Source: Pseudomonadota bacterium (lineage in GTDB: Bacteria; Desulfobacterota; Syntrophorhabdia; Syntrophorhabdales; Syntrophorhabdaceae). From it: a DNA stretch of 64,000 nt. The stretch is from positions 53,228 through 117,227 of the forward strand of contig JAPLKC010000083.1 in NCBI GenBank assembly GCA_026388255.1, given 5' to 3'. Below the pieces are notes generated by a model. That model had not been told where the DNA came from. It saw only the letters and a program-made list of their open reading frames with translations, and did no database searches. Position 1 is the first letter of the stretch. The number at the start of each line of letters is the position of its first letter. This document shows, one piece after another, positions 52,854 to 61,285 of this stretch. The position numbers and the translations under genes were made by a program.

Positions 52854-53705
52854 CTATCTTCTATATGCCAAATCCTCCAATCTCTTGATTCTTTCTTCTA
52901 TTGGAGGATGGGTGCTGAAAAGGGAAAGCACCCCCTTTGCAGTAAAGGGGTTCATTATAAAAAGCGGAGCAGTGGACGGGTTCGCATCGTTCATCGGGCT
53001 ACGTGCTATGCCTGTATGGAGCTTCTTCAAAGCTTCTGATAGAAAGAGTGGATTCCCTGTAAGTTTTGCTCCGCCGTCATCGGCAAGATATTCCCTTGAC
53101 CTTGAAATGGCAAGCTGAATAAGCATGGCGGCAAAGGCAGCGATTATAGAAAAGATGATTACGCTGAATATATTACCGCCTCCTTCATCATCACTGCTGC
53201 TTCCGCCGAAAAAGGCTGCAAAGCGTGCCCAGTTGGCAATCATGGTGATTGCGCCTGCCAGTGTCGCTGCAACCGTCTGTATAAGTATATCTCTGTGTTT
53301 AATATGGGACATCTCGTGGGCAATAACACCTTCAAGCTCGTCCCGGCTTAATATCCGCATGATCCCTCTTGTGACGGCCACCACACCTTTCGATGGATCC
53401 CTGCCGGTTGCAAAGGCGTTGGGGCTTTCATTATCGATAATATAAATCCTGGGCATGGGGATAGACGCCTTTTGGGAGAGATTATTAACAATGCTGTACA
53501 ATTGTGGAAATTCGCTCTGGGATGCTTCTTTTGCGCTATACATAGATAGAACAATCCTGTCACAAAACCAGTAACTGACAAAGTTCATGACAAGGGCAAT
53601 GAGAAACATGACAGCAGCGCCGGTACTTCCGCCTATCATGCCTCCCAGGGCAACAAAAATTATCGTTAAAACAACCATCAGGAAGAAAGTCTTCATCTGG
53701 TTCAT
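52854..53705 (-). CDS. htpX: HtpX-family M48 zinc metalloprotease
   Basis: A membrane protease of 283 residues that degrades damaged inner-membrane proteins. Two N-terminal spans (FFLMVVLTIIFVALGGMIGG), the zinc site HEMSH (about 128-132) with a third ligand in the SREYLADDGGA motif (about 207-217), and spans between them are visible. The C-terminal STHPPIEERIKRLEDLA is typical. Its stop overlaps the extended N-terminus of rsmB. Confidence 0.95.
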   Translation of the reverse strand: MNQMKTFFLMVVLTIIFVALGGMIGGSTGAAVMFLIALVMNFVSYWFCDRIVLSMYSAKEASQSEFPQLYSIVNNLSQKASIPMPRIYIIDNESPNAFATGRDPSKGVVAVTRGIMRILSRDELEGVIAHEMSHIKHRDILIQTVAATLAGAITMIANWARFAAFFGGSSSDDEGGGNIFSVIIFSIIAAFAAMLIQLAISRSREYLADDGGAKLTGNPLFLSEALKKLHTGIARSPMNDANPSTAPLFIMNPFTAKGVLSLFSTHPPIEERIKRLEDLAYRR

Positions 53706-53882
53706 GTAAAGCCCCCTGTTTATTTGTATATTGCTACTATTATAAACATTTTTAAAGTTTTATCAAGGGTTGACAAAAAGACTACATGTTGAAAAGCATG
53801 ATCCGATTTTACAATCCACTATTCAAAGATGCACTGTCGGCTTCGCCTGCGATGACCTGATTGAAAATTGGTGCAATGTGCT

Positions 53883-54446
53883 TTATCCAAGCATGGTGAT
53901 AATAGCCTCTGAAACTTCTTTGAGCGACTTATTTTTGTCCATGCTGATCTTCTGAATCCTACGGTATGCCTGTGACTCTGTAAGGTGTTCCTTATCCATC
54001 AGGAGACCTTTTGCCCTGTCTACCAGCTTGCGCTTTTCAAGTTCGTCCTTGAGCCGTAATATACGTTCTGTAAGAGAAGATTTTTCCAGAAAATGTCTTA
54101 CCGATAACTCGAGTGCAGGGGAAAGACTTTCCTCCCTGAAGGGCTTTGTGAGATATGCCATAACACCGGCATCCCGGGCCTGATCGATGAGATGGCGGTC
54201 GGAATAGGCAGTGAGTATTATCACCGGATAGCTGTCTGCTATCTTCCTTGCCAGGTCTATGCCGCTCATATGGGGCATCTTTATGTCCAGTATGACAACA
54301 TCAGGCTTTTTCTGCTTTATCAGATCAAGGGCCTCTCTGCCGTCCCTTGCCTCGGCAATCACTTCATGGCCGATCCCCTCCAACAACTCTTTCAGGTCTA
54401 CCCGGATTAGGGGCTCATCATCTGCAATTAATATTCGAAAGCTCAT
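53883..54446 (-). CDS. ANTAR-domain response regulator
   Basis: A receiver (residues 1-120, with Asp in VVILDIKMPHMSG and a Lys in YLTKPF) joined to a C-terminal ANTAR domain (KLVDRAKGLLMDKEHLTESQ, then AYRRIQKISMDKNKSL), like AmiR and EutV. ANTAR domains bind paired hairpins in mRNA to prevent termination, so the output is probably RNA antitermination. It overlaps the histidine-kinase gene by 4 bases (ATGA) and forms one two-component pair with it. Confidence 0.92.
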   Translation of the reverse strand: MSFRILIADDEPLIRVDLKELLEGIGHEVIAEARDGREALDLIKQKKPDVVILDIKMPHMSGIDLARKIADSYPVIILTAYSDRHLIDQARDAGVMAYLTKPFREESLSPALELSVRHFLEKSSLTERILRLKDELEKRKLVDRAKGLLMDKEHLTESQAYRRIQKISMDKNKSLKEVSEAIITMLG

Positions 54447-57313
54447 AACTTCAGATCATAGTAATTTTTCATTAAAGGAAATGTGACACATGCAGTTGTC
54501 CTTCCCTCTCCTCCCAATGTAAACCTGCCTCGCAGGTCGTCCTTAACTAACGTGCGCACAATTGTAAGTCCCAGATTGCCATCCTTATCAGGGTTGAAGC
54601 CTTCGGGCAAACCCGAGCCTTCATCCTTGATAGTCACTGAGACATTGTTTGCCGCCTCTTCAAGGATTATTGACAGTTTTCCTTCGCTCTGTCCTTTATA
54701 GGCATGACGGGCAGCGTTCTGAATCAGTTCGTTTAAAATCAGGGCAAGTGATGTAGCCTCTTTGGAGGGAATCATCATTGATGGCCCCGATATGTCAACT
54801 GCCATCTTCGGTTCAAACTGACCTGCAAGAGACAGTCTGCTTACATTATCCATGAGTTTCCGCAAATCCACCATGCCGATTTCTCCCTGACAGAGTGTTT
54901 CATGCACTACGGCAATGCTCATTATGCGGGATATACTGTCATTCAATGCCTGCTCTGCAGAGCTTCCATCAAGCCGCCTGATCTGCATCCGTAGAATGCT
55001 GGCGACATTCTGAAGGTTGTTCTTCACCCGATGATGGATCTCCTTCAAGAATGTTGTATGCTTCTGAAGATACCTGTTTTCTATAAAAATGGCAAGCTGA
55101 TTGGTAACGCCTGAAAGAAACTCCATATTTTCCTGTATATGGTCATACTGGAAAAAAAGTTCATGATCCTTCTTCCAGAAAAGGTTCAGAATACCCATGA
55201 TCTGTCCCTTGTATGAAATGGGCAGGGAAATAAAGCCTCTGTCAGAAAGGGCAGACATCTTCACCGGAAAGTCGTCTTTCGGTAGATCTGCTATGGAGAC
55301 AGGTCTGCGATGTTCAATCTGCCATCGTGCAAGACCTTCATCGTTTTCATCATATATCTCCTTTGATGTCCTGTCCGCATCGGATGCATCCTTTACAAGG
55401 AACTTGCCGGCAGGGTCTATAAGCCAGAGGCTTACCGTTGAAAGCTTAAGGATACGCCTGATGTGCCTTGTAATATTTTTCAATTTTGTGTTTGTTGTAA
55501 TAGACCTTGAAATTTCATTGCTCAAATGGTTTAAAATCTCCAACTGCACCAGTTTATTCGTTAGCCTCTTGTCTACCTCTATTCTTTGCAAGCCCTTGGC
55601 GGTAAGTCTTGCTATGGTTTTTGCAAGGGTCATATCTTCTTCGTCGGGCGAAACGATACCGGTCTTTCCTTTCAGCAGCAACACCCCGAACCGTTTGCTC
55701 TGGCTGTCAAGAGGGATGAAGATAAAACCGGAGGGTATGTTTTTCGTGTATATTTGAGTGGGAAATCCATTATTGTCGTGAGTTGTAGCTATCGAAAAGG
55801 TATGCCGGATATCCGCGGGCAGGTAGAACTTCCAGTCTGCCCAGGGGAAAAGGTTGTTAAGCCTGTCTGATAGCCGAGCAATCAGACGCATCATATCGGT
55901 TTCTTCCTGAATAATCCGGTTGATTTTACTCATTACCTTCATCTGGGTTTCTTTTTTGTTCAACCGTGACGTAAATTCGTAATAGATGCGTTTTCCTTTG
56001 TGTATCAATGCAGTAACAGGGTTCAGCTCATCTGAAAAGACAAGCGTTGAAACTGATTGGTTCTGGAAAACCGGCAGTCCGTCATCAGAAAGACCCTGCT
56101 CACCAAAGGTATAAAATCCGCATAAAGGGATCCTGGCTTTTTTGCGAAGAAGGTCCATTTCTTTTGACTCGTCAGACCCCATCAACCTCTTTCTTAAAGC
56201 ACAGGAGAACATCATTGCAAAAGCCGGCTTTTTTAACCCTCCCTGGCGGATGGCCTTGTTATAGGCAGCGAGTCCTGCCCGAACAATGTCTTCTCTATTT
56301 GCTCGCATCAATGTGAGCACCTGGTCATTCCTCATCAGGGGTCCGAATTGTATTGAACCATCAGGCAGCACACATTCAGGGACATTGAGGAGCCAGTTGC
56401 CGTATAAATCGCTGGTACCAAAGGGAAACTGGCTGAACCAGATTACCCCGTCGCCCAGATGTTCAATAGGTATACCCAGTAAATCGGCACAGACATCAAC
56501 TGCCGGTCTCCCGTCAAGTTCGTGAACAATGTGCCCTGATGCCCTTGTGACTAATGCACGTTGTGTGGTAGGGGAAAATCCATGTGCTGTTCCGAGACCG
56601 AAAAGGATATCTGTTTCTATAAAGGCCAGGGCTATAGCATCGTTGTAAACCACATCATTCATAATCTGATAGTTTGATTCGAAATGATAATTGTCGGAAG
56701 AACTCCCTCCGAATATGGGGATACGGTTCACCGAGGCTTTCCTGAGCTCTGTATGTATATCATGACTAAATGAAGCCTGTTTTTTTGTTGCACCCGGAGA
56801 GAAAACAATAAGGAACACAGGTGAAACCCCTGCCCCCCTCGACGTTGTCATGTTCAACATCTGGTGCAAAGGGTGGTCAGGGCTGAAATATCCTGAAACC
56901 CCTGCTTCGGCCAATGCCTGTCTGACAGCCTTTTTGTAATCAAAAGAAACATGCCTGCCGATACCTGTCCTTATCCGCAAATGCGGCGAGGCGATAACGG
57001 CAACGACTACGCTTCTCGAAAGATATCCATCAGCTATTTCCCCTGCGGTGCTCGTGCCTATGATTGGACAATCTCCGACAATTTCGGTAACCCCTCTGCT
57101 AACCTCTTCAATATTAAGTTCTGAGGAGGCAAAGACTATCGTTAACGTAGGTTTAAAACGATTAAGCCGTGTAAGGGCTTCGACCGCAGCCTTCCGGCCC
57201 ATATCAGCATCCTTGCCTGTATGTGCCTTTCCAACACCCGTCTCAATATATGCACCCATATTCTTCGGCTGTAGCCCCGTTATGTCTTGATGGGAAATCT
57301 TATACAAATTCAT
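54443..57313 (-). CDS. FIST/GAF histidine kinase
   Basis: A 956-residue soluble sensor kinase: FIST N domain (about 20-225; VIASPHLRIRTGIGRHVSFD, GGSSSDNYHFES), FIST C domain (about 235-400; TRASGHIVHELDGRP, CGFYTFGEQGLS), two GAF-like regions (about 450-600 and 605-745), then HisKA_2-type HHRVKNNLQNVASILRMQI (His about 760) and a HATPase domain (LNELIQNAARHAY, KDEGSGLPEG, GLTIVRTLV). FIST senses small ligands, perhaps amino acids. No membrane span, so it acts in the cytoplasm. It phosphorylates the ANTAR regulator encoded after it. Confidence 0.92.
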   Translation of the reverse strand: MNLYKISHQDITGLQPKNMGAYIETGVGKAHTGKDADMGRKAAVEALTRLNRFKPTLTIVFASSELNIEEVSRGVTEIVGDCPIIGTSTAGEIADGYLSRSVVVAVIASPHLRIRTGIGRHVSFDYKKAVRQALAEAGVSGYFSPDHPLHQMLNMTTSRGAGVSPVFLIVFSPGATKKQASFSHDIHTELRKASVNRIPIFGGSSSDNYHFESNYQIMNDVVYNDAIALAFIETDILFGLGTAHGFSPTTQRALVTRASGHIVHELDGRPAVDVCADLLGIPIEHLGDGVIWFSQFPFGTSDLYGNWLLNVPECVLPDGSIQFGPLMRNDQVLTLMRANREDIVRAGLAAYNKAIRQGGLKKPAFAMMFSCALRKRLMGSDESKEMDLLRKKARIPLCGFYTFGEQGLSDDGLPVFQNQSVSTLVFSDELNPVTALIHKGKRIYYEFTSRLNKKETQMKVMSKINRIIQEETDMMRLIARLSDRLNNLFPWADWKFYLPADIRHTFSIATTHDNNGFPTQIYTKNIPSGFIFIPLDSQSKRFGVLLLKGKTGIVSPDEEDMTLAKTIARLTAKGLQRIEVDKRLTNKLVQLEILNHLSNEISRSITTNTKLKNITRHIRRILKLSTVSLWLIDPAGKFLVKDASDADRTSKEIYDENDEGLARWQIEHRRPVSIADLPKDDFPVKMSALSDRGFISLPISYKGQIMGILNLFWKKDHELFFQYDHIQENMEFLSGVTNQLAIFIENRYLQKHTTFLKEIHHRVKNNLQNVASILRMQIRRLDGSSAEQALNDSISRIMSIAVVHETLCQGEIGMVDLRKLMDNVSRLSLAGQFEPKMAVDISGPSMMIPSKEATSLALILNELIQNAARHAYKGQSEGKLSIILEEAANNVSVTIKDEGSGLPEGFNPDKDGNLGLTIVRTLVKDDLRGRFTLGGEGRTTACVTFPLMKNYYDLKL

Positions 57314-57406
57314 ACTCTATTATTTTCATATATGTCAACCAATCATACAGACTGAGCTGTGCCGTTATAGATAATCAGATCATCATGCAGTCCAATTTGG
57401 TATAAA

Positions 57407-57456
57407 GCCATGCAGGGAGATAGCCTTTTGATAGCAATCTTTTTTCCCTGCATGGC
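57407..57456. terminator. Long perfect hairpin between aldehyde dehydrogenase and kinase
   Basis: Arms GCCATGCAGGGA and TCCCTGCATGGC (57407-57418, 57445-57456) pair over 12 bp with a 26-base loop. On the minus strand the hairpin is followed by TTTATACC, so it could end transcription of the aldehyde dehydrogenase gene, about 95 bases after its stop. It may instead be a DNA-level palindrome. Confidence 0.5.
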
Positions 57457-57550
57457 AGCCAAAAAAAAGGTCATAAACAGAACGGGGAGAGCAATCCAAC
57501 CAATAAACCTCGAATATATCCTTTTTACGGCACCAGTCACAGCAAACACA

Positions 57551-59008
57551 TTAAAAGGGATATTGGCGTGGAGTGAGCTGCATACTGATCCAACGCAGTT
57601 CGGTAAATTCCTCCAGAGCGGCCTTGCCGCCGAAGCGTCCCCAACCGCTATCCTTCACACCTCCGAAGGGCACCTGGGGTTCATCATGAACCGTCTGATC
57701 GTTTATATGAACCATTCCGGATTCGATACGTTCAGCGATGGCCAGACCTTTGGCTAAATCATTGGTGAAAACAGCAGCAGAAAGTCCGTACATGGTATCG
57801 TTAGCTACAGCTATTGCCTCCTCAACATTTTCAACCTCAATTACTGACACTACGGGGCCGAAGGTCTCTTCACAGGAAAATGGGGTACTGAGTTTAGCAT
57901 TAACCAGTATTGTAGGATAGTAACATGGCCCCTCGGACTTACCGCCGTAGAGGATCCTGGCGCCATCGCGCACAGCAGCGTCCACACTGTTTTTGACCTG
58001 ATCGAGTTGATACTGGTTGATAAGGGGGCCAATGATCGTATCCATTTCTTTCGGATTGCCAACCTTGTAAGTTGAAACCTTTGCCACAAATTTTTCAGTA
58101 AATTCTTTTGCAACGGGTTTTTCCACAATGATTCGGCGTGTTGACATACAGATCTGTCCCTGATGGAGGAATCCCCCGAAAGCTGCGGCGTTCACAGCAG
58201 CATTAATATCAGCATCGCGCAGAATGATCATGGGATTCTGTCCACCCAGTTCCAGAGCAACACGTTTTAAATGGCGTCCCGCCTTTTCAGCCAGTTGGCG
58301 TCCCACTGCAGTTGAACCGGTCAGGTTGATACGACGCACCTTCGGATGTTCGATGAATTCGTCTCCTATCTCGTTGCTCCCACCAGGTCCATTGGTAACA
58401 AGATTCAGAACACCTTTTGGAAAACCTGCTTCATGAAAGACCTCTGCAAGCACTACGCCGCCTGCTGCAGCCGCCTCCGTAGAGGGCTTTAGAACCGCTG
58501 TGTTTCCATAGGCAATAGGCATGCAGATAGAACGCAGCGACAGGATCAGCGGCGCATTCCACGGCCCTATGCCTGCAACCACACCCACGGGTTGGCGTAT
58601 TGCCATATAAAATGCACCGGGCAGATCAGCAGGGATTATTTCACCGGTTGCCTGGTGCGCCTGTGCCGCAGCTTCGCGTAGTAAACCTGGGGTAAACATG
58701 GTCTGGAACATGGCAAAGCCAAATGTACAGCCCGTTTCCTCAGCAAGAATCTCAACAATCTCCATTTGTTTCTTTTCGAGAATGTCGGCAGCCTTCAGGA
58801 ACAAAGCCTGGCGTTCAGCCGGAAGCGTATGCGACCATGATGGAAATGCCGCTACTGCTGCATCAATAGCCCGCTTTGCGTCAGCTTTCTTTCCCGCCGG
58901 CACTTTTGCAAAAACCTCGCCCGTGTAAGGGTTGAGATCATCATAGACCTCTCCGTTAAGGGCATCTACCCACTCACCGTTAATATACATTTTGTATTCT
59001 CTTGGCAT
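57551..59008 (-). CDS. NAD(P)-dependent aldehyde dehydrogenase (benzaldehyde/vanillin type)
   Basis: An aldehyde dehydrogenase of 485 residues. Motifs are PWNAPLILSLR and VLKPSTEAA for cofactor binding, ALELGGQNP (general base Glu, about 251) and HQGQICMSTRRI (catalytic Cys, about 285), EETFGPVVSV and the terminal PFGGVKDSGWGRFGG. The ICMS rather than GQxC-A motif resembles vanillin or benzaldehyde dehydrogenases, so an aromatic aldehyde is likely but unproven. AAGGAGG precedes the ATG. Its leader carries two copies of a hairpin motif. Confidence 0.9.
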   Translation of the reverse strand: MPREYKMYINGEWVDALNGEVYDDLNPYTGEVFAKVPAGKKADAKRAIDAAVAAFPSWSHTLPAERQALFLKAADILEKKQMEIVEILAEETGCTFGFAMFQTMFTPGLLREAAAQAHQATGEIIPADLPGAFYMAIRQPVGVVAGIGPWNAPLILSLRSICMPIAYGNTAVLKPSTEAAAAGGVVLAEVFHEAGFPKGVLNLVTNGPGGSNEIGDEFIEHPKVRRINLTGSTAVGRQLAEKAGRHLKRVALELGGQNPMIILRDADINAAVNAAAFGGFLHQGQICMSTRRIIVEKPVAKEFTEKFVAKVSTYKVGNPKEMDTIIGPLINQYQLDQVKNSVDAAVRDGARILYGGKSEGPCYYPTILVNAKLSTPFSCEETFGPVVSVIEVENVEEAIAVANDTMYGLSAAVFTNDLAKGLAIAERIESGMVHINDQTVHDEPQVPFGGVKDSGWGRFGGKAALEEFTELRWISMQLTPRQYPF

Positions 59009-59140
59009 CCCGATTCCTCCTTAATAGATTTTTTTGAGAATTAACACTGGTTAAGCTTTATTTTTATGCCATGCACCTCCCTTACTTGAGCATTTGATGT
59101 TTTGATCTTCGTTGCTTGTCAAACCTCTCATTAAAATAGA

Positions 59141-59187
59141 AAAGCCTCTCTTGACCTTCATCAGGCAAAAGAGGCTTCATTACCTCC
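59141..59187 (-). ncRNA. Leader hairpin motif, copy 1 (aldehyde dehydrogenase side)
   Basis: Read on the minus strand: GGAGGTAATGAAGCCTC, then a hairpin (59175-59144) whose loop has CCTGATGAAGG, closed by AGAGAGGC and followed by TTTTC. Sequence conserved with copies 2 and 3 extends through the 5' flank and the loop, beyond what pairing alone needs. It lies 133 bases before the aldehyde dehydrogenase start, as a terminator-like attenuator. Confidence 0.6.
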
Positions 59188-59278
59188 AACAGGACAGCAC
59201 TTCTGCTATCGATATAAGTAAGTCTACATTTTGATACGTAATGCCTCTTGTTCATCGCTTAAGTGAAGAAACAAAAAA

Positions 59279-59321
59279 ACCTCTTTTACCCTTCATCGGG
59301 CAAAAGAGGCGTCATTACCTT
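59279..59321 (-). ncRNA. Leader hairpin motif, copy 2 (aldehyde dehydrogenase side)
   Basis: Minus strand: AAGGTAATGACGCCTC, hairpin (59309-59280, arms CCTCTTTTGCCC and GGGTAAAAGAGG with one G-U pair) and a run of seven T. Loop CGATGAA. Transcription predicted from the promoter at 59329-59358 starts close to its first base. It is upstream of copy 1, making a tandem arrangement. A third, degenerate piece (GATGAACAAGAGGC on the minus strand) lies at 59242-59257. Confidence 0.6.
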
Positions 59322-59328
59322 AAAAATA

Positions 59329-59358
59329 GTAGTACAATTTCTTAATATAAATTGTCAA
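59329..59358 (-). promoter_or_regulatory. Predicted promoter of aldehyde dehydrogenase gene
   Basis: Minus strand TTGACA (59358-59353), 18 bases, TACTAC (59334-59329). The leader would be about 310 bases and contain hairpin copies 2 and 1. The -10 hexamer is weak. Confidence 0.45.
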
Positions 59359-59385
59359 GTTTAATTTTCCGGGTGTCAAAAAAAC

Positions 59386-59415
59386 TTGACATGAATTTCA
59401 TTTTGCATATATAAT
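59386..59415 (+). promoter_or_regulatory. Predicted promoter of SDR gene
   Basis: TTGACA (59386-59391), 18 bases, TATAAT (59410-59415): both hexamers match the consensus exactly. The leader starts about 59422. This promoter points away from the aldehyde dehydrogenase promoter, about 30 bases from it. Confidence 0.75.
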
Positions 59416-59430
59416 CAGAAATATTTTAAT

Positions 59431-59502
59431 GGAGAAATTCTCCAAATGACCAAGAGGTAACGAAGCCTCCTTTGCCTGATGAAGGGCGTAAGGAGGCTTT
59501 TT
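59431..59502 (+). ncRNA. Leader hairpin motif, copy 3 (SDR side)
   Basis: Plus strand: a small palindrome GGAGAAATTCTCC (59431-59443), then AGAGGTAACGAAGCCTCC and a hairpin (59465-59497) with loop CCTGATGAAGG and T-run at 59498-59502. The hairpin resembles a terminator 19 bases before the gene's start, with the AGGAGG ribosome site right after it. The same motif occurs twice upstream of the aldehyde dehydrogenase on the other strand. Confidence 0.62.
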
Positions 59503-59520
59503 ATATTAAAAGGAGGACAT

Positions 59521-60285
59521 ATGAGACTAAAGGGTAAAGTAGCAATTATAACAGGGGCTTCCCAGGGAATTGGAGCGGCATTCGCAGTCGGTTTCGCAAA
59601 AGAAGGTGCAAAGATCGTCATTGCAGACATTTCAGATGGAAGCAAAACCGCGAAAAGTGTGCTGAAAGCTGGAAGTGAGGCGCTTTTTGTTAAAACGGAT
59701 GTAAGTAAAGAACAGGAATGCTTGGCCATGGCTAAAGCTGCTTTCGATAGTTTCGGGCATATTGATATTCTCATTAATAACGCAGCAATGTTTGCTAATA
59801 TCGTACTAAAACCTTTTACAGAATTGAGCAGTGAGGAGTTTAAACATATAGTAGAAGTCAATACCAGTGGAGTGTTCCACTGCATTAAATCGGTCTTTCC
59901 CTACATGAAGAAGAAGGGAGGCAAAATTATTAACTTATCTTCTGCATCCATCCTGGAAGGCGTGCCGGGTATGCCCCACTATGTCGCATCGAAAGGAGCC
60001 GTGATGGCCTTGACCAGATGTATGGCACGTGAACTTGGCGATTTCAATATAAACGTAAATACAATTGCTCCCGGCTTTACCCACTCGGAAGGAGGAGATA
60101 AGTTCGATCACAACAAGGCATTGCCCCTGCCTCCTCTTGATGAACTGCAACTACAGGGTCGGTGTCTCAAAAGACCTGGTGTCCCGAAAGACTTAGTAGG
60201 ACTTGCGCTCTTTCTCGCAACTGATGACAGCGCTTTTATTACAGGCCAGATGATAGTACATGATGGCGGCCTGTCGCTTTATTAA
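59521..60285 (+). CDS. Short-chain dehydrogenase/reductase
   Basis: A 254-residue SDR enzyme starting at ATG 59521 behind AGGAGG. The NAD(P) motif is TGASQGIGAAF (about 12-22), NNAAMFAN the central motif, and the catalytic set Ser (in NLSSASILEG), Tyr and Lys (YVASKGA) is complete. Acidic Asp after the second strand (VIADISDG) favours NAD. Substrate unknown; a hydroxyacyl or aryl alcohol is plausible beside the aldehyde dehydrogenase. Transcribed divergently from that gene under the shared hairpin motif. Confidence 0.92.
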   Translation: MRLKGKVAIITGASQGIGAAFAVGFAKEGAKIVIADISDGSKTAKSVLKAGSEALFVKTDVSKEQECLAMAKAAFDSFGHIDILINNAAMFANIVLKPFTELSSEEFKHIVEVNTSGVFHCIKSVFPYMKKKGGKIINLSSASILEGVPGMPHYVASKGAVMALTRCMARELGDFNINVNTIAPGFTHSEGGDKFDHNKALPLPPLDELQLQGRCLKRPGVPKDLVGLALFLATDDSAFITGQMIVHDGGLSLY

Positions 60286-60334
60286 AGATATTAATGTAAA
60301 ATGGGGATCATTCTTCCCGTGTTTTGAAGGACTG

Positions 60335-60542
60335 ATACCAATTCGGATTCATTTATAGCACCCAGAGGGTACCCGGGCGACGACGAGCCGACGCAGGCGT
60401 AAGAGGGTTCATTTAGCTCACACAGTGAGCGAGAAGGGGAGGCTCCGCGAGCTTTGCTTGTGGAGGGGGCGACGTGAGCCCAAGAAATAGTGGAGAGGGA
60501 GGAGGAGGTAACGAAGTTATATGATTGAAGGCAAATTGGTAT
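60335..60542 (+). repeat. MITE-like repeat, copy 3
   Basis: A 208-base element with terminal inverted repeats ATACCAATTCGGATTCAT and GAAGGCAAATTGGTAT. It shares GATAGC/ATAGCACCCAGAGGGTACCCGG with copy 1 and GAGGTAACGAAGTTATATGATTG with copy 2, and has an extra internal stretch with GCTCACACAGTGAGC. No reading frame. It ends 20 bases before livG, so transcription of the liv genes must start within it or cross it. Confidence 0.85.
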
Positions 60543-60562
60543 GATAAGGGGGTTACAGGGTC

Positions 60563-61285
60563 ATGCTTCTTGAGGTATCAAACCTGAATAAACATTTTGG
60601 AGGTCTCCGGGTCCTTCAGGACGTTTCCTTTCAGTTGCATGAAGGAGAAATCTTGGGACTCATCGGTCCTAACGGGGCTGGCAAAAGCACTATGTTTAAT
60701 GTGATTACCGGCGTATACAAGCCAGACGGAGGAACCATCATATTTCAAGGAAAGAGCCTTTTAGGTCTTAAACCCCACCGGGTATGCAGGAGAGGCGTTG
60801 CCCGGACATTCCAGCTTGTCAGAATCTGCCATACCATGACAGTTTTAGAAAACGTGCTTGTAGGCGCAATATACGGGAGAAGCAGTGGTAAGAAAAAGGC
60901 GCTGGATGAGGCCCTTGAGTGTCTGGAACTCCTCAACCTATCGGAAGTAAAGAATACCATAACAGCACATCTGACATACTCGGACCGCAAACTCATTGAG
61001 ATAGCCAGGGCCATCGCGCCGAGACCAGGCCTTGCTCTCCTGGATGAACCGCTTGCTGGTTTGAATCCCACTGAAACGGAAAAGATCATGGACGTCATTC
61101 AGAAAATACGGAACACCCGCGGAGTATCCATCATCTGGATCGAACATAAAATGGACGCGGTCTTCAATCTCTGTGACCGTATTGTTGTACTGGATTACGG
61201 AAAGAAGATCGCAGAAGGCACATCCAAAGAAATAGCAACAAACAAGAAAGTGGTGGAGGCATACCTTGGCGAACCCATTACTTAA
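60563..61285 (+). CDS. livG: Branched-chain amino-acid-type ABC transporter ATPase LivG
   Basis: A 240-residue ATPase of the Liv family. Walker [17 protein letters not shown], the LivG-specific [12 protein letters not shown], signature LTYSDRKL in place of LSGG-type, Walker [15 protein letters not shown] and H-loop IEHKMDAVF. The changed signature is unusual and may weaken one site. A GGGGG-rich ribosome site (AAGGGGG) precedes the ATG. First of four liv genes with overlaps. Confidence 0.92.
   Translation: MLLEVSNLNKHFGGLRVLQDVSFQLHEGEILGLIGPNGAGKSTMFNVITGVYKPDGGTIIFQGKSLLGLKPHRVCRRGVARTFQLVRICHTMTVLENVLVGAIYGRSSGKKKALDEALECLELLNLSEVKNTITAHLTYSDRKLIEIARAIAPRPGLALLDEPLAGLNPTETEKIMDVIQKIRNTRGVSIIWIEHKMDAVFNLCDRIVVLDYGKKIAEGTSKEIATNKKVVEAYLGEPIT

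Noticed and set aside
54483..57405. Many plus-strand frames of 60-190 codons across the sensor kinase
   Set aside because: The kinase has intact domains and ribosome site on the minus strand; the opposite frames have no recognisable domains or start signals.
57551..60285. Complete aromatic degradation operon
   Set aside because: Only an aldehyde dehydrogenase and a short-chain dehydrogenase are present and they are divergent; no ring-cleaving or CoA-ligase genes are visible in the window.
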